Shown here: in pieces, positions 56,876 through 64,000 of the stretch
Layout: every line of letters starts with the position of its first letter
How positions within the stretch are numbered: position 1 is the stretch's first letter
Source: Catenulispora rubra
GTDB lineage: Bacteria > Actinomycetota > Actinomycetes > Streptomycetales > Catenulisporaceae
DNA: 64,000 nt
Direction of reading: 5' to 3'
Assembly: GCF_015356825.1 (NCBI RefSeq)
Contig: NZ_JAACYW010000029.1
Coordinates: 1-64,000, forward strand
Program-made: the position numbers and the translations under genes
Notes under the pieces: model-generated
Database searches by the model: none
Seen by the model: only the letters and a program-made list of their open reading frames with translations
Told to the model about the DNA's origin: nothing

Positions 56876-58015
56876 ATGAAGGCGTTCCCCTCCAAACTCC
56901 GTAGCCCGAGACTGACCAGCCAGCTCGGGTTGTGGCTGGGCGCCATGTTCGGGGTCTGCTTCGTCACCGGCTTCATCAGCCACGAGATCCAGCACCCGGC
57001 GTCCTGGTTCTGGTGGCCGGCCCGGCCGGTCTGGCTCTACCGCGTGACCCAGGGCGTGCACGTCGCGACCGGCCTGGCCTCGATCCCGCTGCTGGCCGCC
57101 AAGCTCTGGGCGGTGTTCCCGCGGCTGCTCAACCTGCCGACGGTCAAGAAGTGGACCCAGGTCAAGGACTGGGCCCAGCTGATCGAGCGGGTCAGCGTCC
57201 TGGTGCTGGTGGCCGCCGCCCTCGTGCAGGTGATCTCCGGCGTCCTGAACATCGCACGCTGGTACGCCGCGATGGGCTTCTTCTTCACCGTCCTGCACTA
57301 CTGGACCGCCTGGATCGCCCTCGGCGCGCTGCTGGTCCACGTCGGCGTGAAGCTGCCGGTGATCCGGCGCGCGCTGTCGGCGCCGATCCGGCCGCTGCGC
57401 CAGCCGCCGACCGGCCTGACCCGGCGCGGCCTGCTCGGCACCATCGCCGCGACCTCGGCGGCGGTGACGGTGGCGACGGTGGGGGAGACGGTGCGGCCGC
57501 TGGCCGGGGTGTCGGTGCTCGCCGACCGCGATCCGCGGGTCGGGCCGCAGGGGCTGCCGGTGAACGCCTCCGCGCAGGCCGCCGGCGTGCGGACCGCGGC
57601 TGCCGATCCCGCCTGGCGGCTGGAGGTGACCGGTCCGACCGGGAGCGTCCGGCTCAGCCTCGACGACCTCGCCGCCATGAAACAGACCACCGCCACGCTC
57701 CCGATCGCCTGCGTCGAGGGCTGGAGCTCCAGCGCCGACTGGACCGGCGTCCCGCTGCGCGACCTGGTCGCACTCGTCGGCGGCGACCACGGCAGCCAGG
57801 TCACGGTGGTCTCGCTCCAGCAGTACAGCGCCTACGCGACCTCGGTCGTCGACCCGCCGCACACCCGGGACCCGCACACGCTGATCGCGCTGCGGCTGCG
57901 CGGCGAGCCGCTGCACGTCGACCACGGCTACCCGTGCCGCCTCATCGCGCCGGACCGCCCCGGCGTCCTACAGACCAAGTGGCTCTCGCGAGTGCTCGTG
58001 GGGAGCGCGACATGA
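56876..58015 (+). CDS. Cytochrome b-like membrane domain fused to molybdopterin oxidoreductase domain
   Basis: 379 residues. The first ~165 residues form four membrane helices with His residues (SHEIQH, VHVATG, LHYWTA, LVHVGVK) like a b-type cytochrome. LTRRGLLGTIAATSAAV (181-197) is a Tat-like segment in the middle of the chain, after which a sulfite-oxidase/YedY-like molybdopterin domain begins (~240-379) with Cys279 in LPIACVEGW as the likely molybdenum ligand. TAGCCT 7 nt before the ATG suggests a leaderless mRNA. It heads a redox operon. Confidence 0.88.
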   Translation: MKAFPSKLRSPRLTSQLGLWLGAMFGVCFVTGFISHEIQHPASWFWWPARPVWLYRVTQGVHVATGLASIPLLAAKLWAVFPRLLNLPTVKKWTQVKDWAQLIERVSVLVLVAAALVQVISGVLNIARWYAAMGFFFTVLHYWTAWIALGALLVHVGVKLPVIRRALSAPIRPLRQPPTGLTRRGLLGTIAATSAAVTVATVGETVRPLAGVSVLADRDPRVGPQGLPVNASAQAAGVRTAAADPAWRLEVTGPTGSVRLSLDDLAAMKQTTATLPIACVEGWSSSADWTGVPLRDLVALVGGDHGSQVTVVSLQQYSAYATSVVDPPHTRDPHTLIALRLRGEPLHVDHGYPCRLIAPDRPGVLQTKWLSRVLVGSAT

Positions 58016-58452
58016 TGATCCCGAAGCCCGACATGAGCGGCACGGCCTGGGCCCGGCGGGTGTTGGTCGCCGCGGGCGTCGCGATGATCGCCTTCGCGCT
58101 GTTCGGCGGCGGCGCGGCGAGCCTGGGCACCTCGCCGTACCTGAAGTTCGTCGTGAAGGTGACGCTGGGAGTCCTCGTCCTCGCGCTGCCGCTGACGCTC
58201 GCGGCCGGGTGGCTGATCGGGAAGGTCGTACCGGTCGTCGCGCGTCCGATCGTGCAAGGGGCCTGCATCGCCACGGCGCTGATCGTCGCGATCGCGCTGC
58301 CCGCGGTCCTGGGACACGGACGCGACGCCGCCATGCCCTCCGCGCTGCCCCGCAACTACGCCACCGGTCTGTGGACCGTCCTTGCCGTCGTCTGGGCGGC
58401 CGCCATCGTGCTGATCGTCGTACGGATCGTGCGACGCCGAACCCATCCCTGA
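58012..58452 (+). CDS. Four-TM membrane protein of the redox operon
   Basis: 146 residues overlapping the upstream stop (ATGA). Hydrophobic segments at ~15-38, 45-70, 78-100 and 118-138 with a short basic tail. There are no His pairs for heme. It is conserved in place between a cytochrome/molybdopterin gene and a Rieske gene here; function unknown, perhaps an anchor or assembly partner. Confidence 0.8.
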   Translation: MMIPKPDMSGTAWARRVLVAAGVAMIAFALFGGGAASLGTSPYLKFVVKVTLGVLVLALPLTLAAGWLIGKVVPVVARPIVQGACIATALIVAIALPAVLGHGRDAAMPSALPRNYATGLWTVLAVVWAAAIVLIVVRIVRRRTHP

Positions 58453-58466
58453 CAGGAGCCTTTCCC

Positions 58467-58817
58467 ATGAGCGACCAGCAGCCCATCGACGTCTTCGCCG
58501 CCGACGACCTCGGCGACGGCGAGGTGAAGACCATCCCGGCCAAGGTCACCGGCTGGTCCGACGCGATCACCGTCTTCCGCGACGGCGACGACTTCTACGC
58601 CCTCGACGACACCTGCCCGCACGAGAAGGCCTCGCTCGGCGAGGGCTGGCTGGAGAACGGCGAGATCGAGTGCCCGCTGCACCAGAGCCGGTTCAGCCTC
58701 AAGACCGGCGCCGTGACCTGCCTTCCGGCGACGCGGAACGCGCGGACGCACCGCGTCGAGGTCGTCGACGGCCGGGTGTGGCTGACGCCGGGGCAGTCGC
58801 CGTCCGACGCCGCATGA
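58467..58817 (+). CDS. Rieske-type [2Fe-2S] ferredoxin
   Basis: 116 residues; AGGAG 9 nt before the ATG. Cluster ligands are C50 and H52 (DDTCPHEKASLGEG) and C69 and H72 (IECPLHQSRF). It is a soluble Rieske protein like those of aromatic-ring dioxygenase systems. The FAD reductase gene overlaps it by 4 nt, so the pair forms an electron chain, though no oxygenase is nearby. Confidence 0.94.
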   Translation: MSDQQPIDVFAADDLGDGEVKTIPAKVTGWSDAITVFRDGDDFYALDDTCPHEKASLGEGWLENGEIECPLHQSRFSLKTGAVTCLPATRNARTHRVEVVDGRVWLTPGQSPSDAA

Positions 58818-60130
58818 GTGGCGTGAGCCCCGAGCCCGCGCCGGAGCCGAGCGACCGGCAACTCTCCGAGTTCCGGCAGCGCCCCGAGCCCCGGCAGCAC
58901 CGCGAGCCCCGCCACGTCGCGGTCATCGGCGCGGGCCTGGCCGCGGTGAGCCTGTGCGCGGCCCTGCGCGCCGGCGGCTACACCGGCGCGCTCACCGTCC
59001 TCGGCGACGAACCCTGCCAGCCCTACGACCGGCCGCCGCTGAGCAAGCAGTTCCTCGCCGGCGAGCGCGGCGCTGCCGAGATCGCGGTGCAGCCTGCCGA
59101 GTGGTACGCGGATCAGGGCATCGACATGCGGCTGGGCATCGCGGTCGCCGCACTGGACGCCGACACCGGACGCGTCGAGCTCGCCGACGGCTCGGCGCTC
59201 GCCGCCGACGTGCTCGTGCTTGCCACCGGCGGCCGGGCCCGGCGCCTGACGGCCCCCGGCGGCCAGGCGGCCCTGGTGCTGCGGACCCGCGCCGACGCCG
59301 AGGCGCTGCGCGAGCGCCTGGTCCCGGGGACACGGGTACTGATCGCCGGCGCCGGGCTGATCGGCGCGGAGGTCGCGGCGACGGCCACGCACCGGGGCTG
59401 CCGCGTCACGCTCGTCGATCCGAACCCGCTGCCCATGGAACAAGTGCTCGGGCCGCAGGCCGCCCGAGCACTGCACGCTCAGCACGCCGCGCACGGCGTC
59501 CCCGTCGTGCGCGGCGGGGTCTTCGCCGTCGAGCCGGGGGAGGTGACGCTCTCCACCGGCGCGAGCGTGCCCGCGGATCTGGTCATGGCGGGCATCGGCA
59601 TCGTGCCGAACGTCGAGCTGGCCCAGGACGCCGGCCTCGACGTCGACAACGGCGTCCTGGTCGACGCCGGGATGCGCACCAGCGCCCCGGACGTCTACGC
59701 GATCGGGGACATCGCGCGGATCACCGGAAGTGCGCACAGATTTGAACAACACAGATCAGAACACTGGGACAACGCACGCCGCACTGCCGACGCCGCGGCG
59801 CGCTCGATCCTCGGGCTGCCCCAGGAGGCGCGGCGCGCGCCGTGGTTCTGGACCGACCGCTACGGTACGCACCTGGAGATGACAGGGTTCTACGATCCTG
59901 CCGCCGAAGCCGTGCCCCGCGGCGACATCGAGGCCGGCGCCGGGACGGTGTTCTACATCCGCGACGGCCGCTGCGTCGGGGCGGTGTCCCTGGACCGTCC
60001 GCTGGACATCCGTGCCGCTCAGCGCATGATCGACCGGGACGTCCCGGTGCGGGTCGAGCAGCTGGCCGACGAGGGGACGGACCTGCGCAAGCTGCTGGCG
60101 AACAAGCGTTCCGATGCCTCGGGAGGGTGA
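58814..60130 (+). CDS. FAD-dependent ferredoxin reductase
   Basis: 438 residues. FAD motif VAVIGAGLAAVSLCAALR, LTVLGDEPCQPYDRPPLSK, NAD motif VLIAGAGLIGAEVAATA, and APDVYAIGDIARI for the second FAD contact. It passes electrons from NAD(P)H to the Rieske protein. The first ~33 residues are an unusual Pro/Glu/Arg-rich extension. Confidence 0.94.
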   Translation: MSGVSPEPAPEPSDRQLSEFRQRPEPRQHREPRHVAVIGAGLAAVSLCAALRAGGYTGALTVLGDEPCQPYDRPPLSKQFLAGERGAAEIAVQPAEWYADQGIDMRLGIAVAALDADTGRVELADGSALAADVLVLATGGRARRLTAPGGQAALVLRTRADAEALRERLVPGTRVLIAGAGLIGAEVAATATHRGCRVTLVDPNPLPMEQVLGPQAARALHAQHAAHGVPVVRGGVFAVEPGEVTLSTGASVPADLVMAGIGIVPNVELAQDAGLDVDNGVLVDAGMRTSAPDVYAIGDIARITGSAHRFEQHRSEHWDNARRTADAAARSILGLPQEARRAPWFWTDRYGTHLEMTGFYDPAAEAVPRGDIEAGAGTVFYIRDGRCVGAVSLDRPLDIRAAQRMIDRDVPVRVEQLADEGTDLRKLLANKRSDASGG

Positions 60131-60212
60131 ATCAGGGTACGTTGACGGTGCCGTCTCAAGTTCGTGACGGGAAGTGATTGACCGCACACGTTCCGGTACA
60201 TACGGTGCGGAT

Positions 60213-61277
60213 GTGACGATTCCTACCGAACCGATCGGCAGCATCCCGCGCTCCCCGGAGCTTCTGAACGCCCTGACGACGCACGCCCAAGGCGCGCTGC
60301 CGGACTCGGCCCTGGCCGAACTGCAGGACCGGGCGGTCGCAGACACCATCCGCCGGCTCGAAGAGCTGGGCTCCCCGGTGGTCACCGACGGCGAGCAGGC
60401 CAAGCCGAGTTTCGCCACCTACCCGGTCGCCGGCCTGAAGACGCTGGACCCGGACGGGGTGGTCATCCCGTTCGCCGACGGCCACCAGCGGCAGCTGCCG
60501 ATGCTGACCGCCGGGCCGTTCCGGTACCGGACCAACGCCGAGACCTACCTGCGCGCCGCCCAGCGGCACGCGACCAAGCCCGTGAAGCAGGCCGTGATCG
60601 CCGCCTCCGCGCTGAGCCTGCTCTACCCGCCGGCCGGGATCCAGGGGTATGCGCAGACTGCGTTCGTCTCCGACCTCGTGGACCAGGCCGAGGCCGACAT
60701 CCGCGGCTGCCTGGACGCCGGGGCGCACGTGGTGCAGCTGGACTTCACCGAGGGCCGGCTCTCGCTCAAGCTCGACCCCAGCGGGGGTGTGCTCAAGCAG
60801 TTCATCGACATCAACAACCAGGTCCTGGACCGCTTCACCGACGCCGAGCGCGCGCGGATCGGCGTGCACACCTGCCCCGGCGGCGACCAGGACTCCACGC
60901 ACAGCCTGGACGTCGACTACGCCGGCCTGCTGCCGGACCTGTTCCAGCTGCGGGCCGGCGCCTTCTACCTGCAACTGGCCAGCGAGGACGATCCCGAGCG
61001 CGTGCTGAGCATCGCCGCCGAGCAGATGCGGCCCGGGGTGCGGGTGTTCGTCGGCGTGACCGATCCCATCGACCCCGTCGTCGAGACGCCGGAGCAGGTG
61101 CGCGACCGGGTGCTGGCCGCGGCCCGGCACATCCCGGCCGACCGGCTCGGCACCTGCGACGACTGCGGGTTCTCCCCGTTCGCCGACGACACGTCCACGT
61201 CGCGGGAGACGGCGTTCGCCAAGATCCGGGCGCGCGTGGAGGGTACCGCGATGGCCGCGGAGCTGCTGGGGATCTGA
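60213..61277 (+). CDS. MetE-like (cobalamin-independent methionine synthase/UroD-type) protein
   Basis: 354 residues from the GTG at 60213, which places TIPTEPIGSIPRS at the N-terminus as in homologues; a GTG at 60174 is possible. The fold resembles the C-terminal half of MetE, with zinc ligands likely in IGVHTCPGGDQDSTH and GTCDDCGFSPF. It is half the size of MetE and lacks the folate-binding half, so it may be a methyl- or alkyl-transfer enzyme for a different donor, or related to epoxyalkane:CoM transferase. Confidence 0.85.
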   Translation: MTIPTEPIGSIPRSPELLNALTTHAQGALPDSALAELQDRAVADTIRRLEELGSPVVTDGEQAKPSFATYPVAGLKTLDPDGVVIPFADGHQRQLPMLTAGPFRYRTNAETYLRAAQRHATKPVKQAVIAASALSLLYPPAGIQGYAQTAFVSDLVDQAEADIRGCLDAGAHVVQLDFTEGRLSLKLDPSGGVLKQFIDINNQVLDRFTDAERARIGVHTCPGGDQDSTHSLDVDYAGLLPDLFQLRAGAFYLQLASEDDPERVLSIAAEQMRPGVRVFVGVTDPIDPVVETPEQVRDRVLAAARHIPADRLGTCDDCGFSPFADDTSTSRETAFAKIRARVEGTAMAAELLGI

Positions 61278-61312
61278 TCCCCGACCCAAGATCTTTGCGA
61301 TAGGTCTGCGAC

Positions 61313-61369
61313 AGGCGCGGGCCACGCCGGAGACGACCGTCTCGCCGGACGGCCGCGGCCCGCGCCTGC
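61313..61369 (+). terminator. Hairpin terminator after the MetE-like gene
   Basis: CAGGCGCGGGCC (61313-61324) pairs perfectly with GGCCCGCGCCTG (61358-61369). A smaller GAGACG/TCTC hairpin lies in the loop. The rest of the 298-bp gap to the next reading frame shows nothing I can identify. Confidence 0.75.
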
Positions 61370-61575
61370 TTGCTCGTATGTTCGCCTGCGAACCGCGCCT
61401 GCTCGCAAACCGTGCTCGGAGCGCACAGTAGCTGAGTCAGTACTCGTAGACCTGCACTCTTAGTACGCCGGTCCACTTCCGTTCGTCAGCCATTCAGACG
61501 TTTCCAGGCTGTGCGTCACGCGCCGGGCCTAGGTTCCTTGCGGCGCCACCTGAACGCTGGCTGAAAGAGGAGCGC

Positions 61576-61836
61576 ATGGACACCACCGTCGCGGCACGAG
61601 GCCCGGAGATCACCCGGCCCCTCCGCGACGCCGTGGCCCTTGATCATGCCGCTGTGAGCACGGTTCTCGGGGCTTCAGTGGACTGGTCCGTGACGGCACT
61701 CGGCGATGTCCCCGCCGGTGTCGCGGTATGCGAACTCGCTCCCTTGGCCTCGCCGATGTTCCGAACCCGCTGTGGCAGATCGGCGGCTCCGTCGACCTGC
61801 GTCCTACCCAGTGAAGGAATACCTCGATGCAAGTAA
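61576..61836 (+). CDS. Possible small leader protein
   Basis: 86 codons from an ATG with GAGGAG 7 nt upstream. Third-position G/C bias is good at the start and fades toward the end. The 3' end overlaps the next gene by 10 nt. No domain is seen; it may be a real small protein or only the leader of the next gene. Confidence 0.35.
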   Translation: MDTTVAARGPEITRPLRDAVALDHAAVSTVLGASVDWSVTALGDVPAGVAVCELAPLASPMFRTRCGRSAAPSTCVLPSEGIPRCK

Positions 61837-64000
61837 CGCGCCGCAAGGTGCAGAAGGCGAGCGCCTTCGAGCGCTCCGCCGGACTGTCCCGCCACCGGCT
61901 GTCCAAGGTCGCCGTCGTGGCGGTCGGTCTGGTCGTGACCGGGGCCGGCGTCGGGTCGGCCTCGACCCGGCAGTTCGGCCACGAGCAGGTCGGCCAGCTC
62001 ACCAACAAGGGCGAGGTCATCGCCAGCGACCAGACCATCAACCCGATCGGCACCCGCCTGGTGGTGAACCAGGGCAAGATCATGGGCGCCACGGTCAGCC
62101 CGGACGGCACGCACGTGGCCGCCACCGTCGCCGACGGCACCGGCTGCCTGGTCATCATCGACCTGCGCAGCTACCAGGTGGAGCAGGTGATCGGCAAGGG
62201 CGGAGGCGTCAACCTGGCGATCAGCGGCAACGACGTCGGCCAGACCTCGCCGACGTACTCGCCCGACGGCAAGTCGCTGTGGATCGGCCGGGCCAACGGC
62301 TACACCAAGTTCACCGTCGGCTTCGGCGGCATCCTGTCGAACCCGGTGGACGTGAGCATCCCGGCCTCCGGCTCGCAGCAGGCGCTGTCGGCCAAGGCGG
62401 TCTTCTCCGCCGACAGCTCGACCGTGTACGCGGCGATCAACGGGCAGAACCGGGTCGTGGCGATCGACGCCGCCACCGGGACCGTCACCCAGAGCTGGAC
62501 CACCGGCACCGCCCCGCGCGGCATGGTGCTGGTCGGCGGCAAGCTCTACGTCAGCAACGAGGGCGGCCGCGCGGCCGTGCCCGGCGACACGACGATCAAC
62601 TCCTACGGCACCCAGGTGCCGGCGAACCCGGCCACCGGCGCCTCCACCACCGGCACGGTCAGCGTCATCGACACCGCGAAGCCGTCGGCGGCCGTCGGCA
62701 GCATCGCCGTGGGCACCCACCCGACCGCCGTGTACGCCTCCGGCGACACGATCTTCGTGGCGAACACCACCGCGAACACGGTCTCGGTGATCGACGCCAA
62801 GAAGGACAAGGTCGTGCAGACCATCGCGACCCAGCCCTGGCCCGAGGCCTCGGTCGGCTACGAGCCCGACGCCATCGCCCTGACCCCCGACGGCCACCTG
62901 CTGGTCAGCCTGGGCCGGGCCAACGCGGTCGCGGTGTACCACTTCACCTCCGCCGCGCAGCCGGCCAAATACCTGGGCCTGCTGCCGACCGACTACTTCC
63001 CGGCCGAGGTGGCCTCGGTCGGCAACCAGATCGTGGTGGCCAACACCCGCGGCGTCGACGCGCTGCGTCCGACCGTCGCGCCCGGCCACAACACGCACGA
63101 CACCACCAGCAGCCTGACCCGCTTCAAGCTGCCCACCGACCAGCAGATCCGGGCCTACACCGGCAAGGTCTTCTCGTACAACGGCTGGACCCCCGGCTCG
63201 GTGAAGTACGCGGCGAACGGCCAGGACGCGCAGACCGCGCAGGACGCCGCCAAGCACGCCGTGCCGGTCCCGGCGAAGATCGGCGACCCCTCGACGATCA
63301 AGCACGTGTTCCTCATCGTCAAGGAGAACCGGACCTACGACCAGGTCTTCGGCGACCTGCCGCAGGGCAACGGCGACTCCACGCTGACCCAGTACGGCGA
63401 GGCCGTCACCCCGAACGAGCACGCCCTGGCGCAGCAGTTCGGCCTGTACGACAACTTCTACGACACCGGCACGAACTCCGCCGAGGGCCACAACTGGCTG
63501 ATGCAGGCGGACGACCCGGAGTACACCGAGTCCTCCGCCGGCGAGTACACCCGCAGCTACGACACCGAGGACGACGTCCTGGGCCACCAGGAGTCGGGCT
63601 TCATCTGGTCCGGGGCGCAGGCCGTGGGCAAGAGCGTCAAGGACTACGGCGAGTTCCAGTCGCAGGACATCCAGCCGGCCGGCGCGTCCTGGCAGAACTA
63701 CTACTGCGACGCGCAGACCATGGCCGCCACCGGCGCGCCGAGCCAGTACCCGATCAAGGCCGTCTCGCCGATCCCGTCGCTGAGCGCGGTGTCGGTGCCG
63801 GGCTTCCCGCGCTTCGACCTGACCGTGCCGGACGTGTACAAGACCCAGGTCTGGAAGCAGGACTTCGAGAAGAACGGCCCGGCCGCGCTGAACATGATGT
63901 GGCTGTCCAACGACCACACCGGCGGCCCGGTGACCCCGGCCGCCGGCGTGGCCGACAACGACCTGGCCGTCGGCCAGATCGTGGACACCATCTCGCACAG
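61827..64000 (+). CDS. Secreted YVTN/YncE-like beta-propeller plus phosphoesterase (partial)
   Basis: The frame is open from the ATG at 61827 (GAAGGA 9 nt upstream) to the window end, 724 full codons, so the C-terminus is missing. A basic N-terminus and hydrophobic segment (VAVVAVGLVVTGAGVGSA, ~28-45) act as signal or anchor. Residues ~60-430 are a propeller with repeats like ATVSPDGTHVAATVADG and GTVSVIDTAKPSAAVGSIAVG. From ~490 a phosphoesterase domain follows (VFLIVKENRTYDQVFGDLPQ, TNSAEGHNWLMQADDPE, MWLSNDHTGG), similar to acid phosphatase/phospholipase C-like enzymes. Confidence 0.9.
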   Translation, partial: MQVTRRKVQKASAFERSAGLSRHRLSKVAVVAVGLVVTGAGVGSASTRQFGHEQVGQLTNKGEVIASDQTINPIGTRLVVNQGKIMGATVSPDGTHVAATVADGTGCLVIIDLRSYQVEQVIGKGGGVNLAISGNDVGQTSPTYSPDGKSLWIGRANGYTKFTVGFGGILSNPVDVSIPASGSQQALSAKAVFSADSSTVYAAINGQNRVVAIDAATGTVTQSWTTGTAPRGMVLVGGKLYVSNEGGRAAVPGDTTINSYGTQVPANPATGASTTGTVSVIDTAKPSAAVGSIAVGTHPTAVYASGDTIFVANTTANTVSVIDAKKDKVVQTIATQPWPEASVGYEPDAIALTPDGHLLVSLGRANAVAVYHFTSAAQPAKYLGLLPTDYFPAEVASVGNQIVVANTRGVDALRPTVAPGHNTHDTTSSLTRFKLPTDQQIRAYTGKVFSYNGWTPGSVKYAANGQDAQTAQDAAKHAVPVPAKIGDPSTIKHVFLIVKENRTYDQVFGDLPQGNGDSTLTQYGEAVTPNEHALAQQFGLYDNFYDTGTNSAEGHNWLMQADDPEYTESSAGEYTRSYDTEDDVLGHQESGFIWSGAQAVGKSVKDYGEFQSQDIQPAGASWQNYYCDAQTMAATGAPSQYPIKAVSPIPSLSAVSVPGFPRFDLTVPDVYKTQVWKQDFEKNGPAALNMMWLSNDHTGGPVTPAAGVADNDLAVGQIVDTISH

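Overview
The window is very GC-rich, with strong G/C bias at third codon positions, GTG and TTG starts, tightly overlapped operons (ATGA and GTGA junctions) and several probable leaderless starts. With urease lacking ureE, DUF574 methyltransferases, multidomain secreted glycosidases and a sugar ABC importer without its own ATPase, this points to an actinomycete chromosome, perhaps Catenulispora-like. That genus guess is an inference from gene style, not from a search.

Layout. (1) 78-7635: nitrogen module: a cytosolic AmiC-like ligand-binding protein, an NCS1 permease with an unusual Cys-rich tail, then ureABCFGD. (2) 7717-9627: a TetR repressor divergent from an epoxide hydrolase, with three palindromic operators between them. 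(3) 9628-10662: about 1 kb without a convincing gene, containing a 160-bp nested inverted repeat. (4) 10663-14453: two secreted glycosidases (GH12-FN3-CBM2 and a galactocerebrosidase-like GH59 with a ricin-type lectin). (5) 14564-35564: the most interesting block. It joins an ebo-type gene set (UbiA prenyltransferase, sugar-isomerase/EboA fusion, TatD-like EboB, EboE, EboF-like phosphodiesterase) to a myo-inositol-phosphate-synthase homologue, a polyprenyl diphosphate synthase, an MMPL exporter, four MEP-pathway genes (dxr, ispG, ispH, dxs), a ferredoxin, a methyltransferase, a tautomerase and a cupin. A TetR gene lies in the block, and one 17-bp palindrome occurs at all three of its divergent or leader promoter regions, so the block looks like one regulon. 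(6) 35680-44539: an arabinose operon (GH54, GH51, two permeases, lipoprotein) divergent from a LacI repressor. (7) 44616-46192: a D-aminopeptidase and an esterase. (8) 46437-52662: a giant secreted GH3 glycosidase, a Gfo/Idh/MocA dehydrogenase and a sugar isomerase in one operon. (9) 52700-56627: a lipoprotein, a helical-repeat protein, a membrane protein and a DUF948 protein. (10) 56876-60130: a redox operon (cytochrome b fused to a molybdopterin domain, membrane protein, Rieske protein, FAD reductase). (11) 60213-64000: a MetE-like protein and the start of a secreted propeller/phosphoesterase that leaves the window.

How block 5 may work (inference): the MEP enzymes and ferredoxin raise the supply of C5 units, the polyprenyl synthase builds a chain, the inositol-phosphate-synthase homologue makes a cyclitol phosphate, UbiA joins prenyl chain and acceptor, the Ebo enzymes tailor or handle the product, and the MMPL protein exports it. 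EboD, the dehydroquinate-synthase-like cyclase of cyanobacterial ebo clusters, is absent; the inositol-phosphate synthase may stand in for it.
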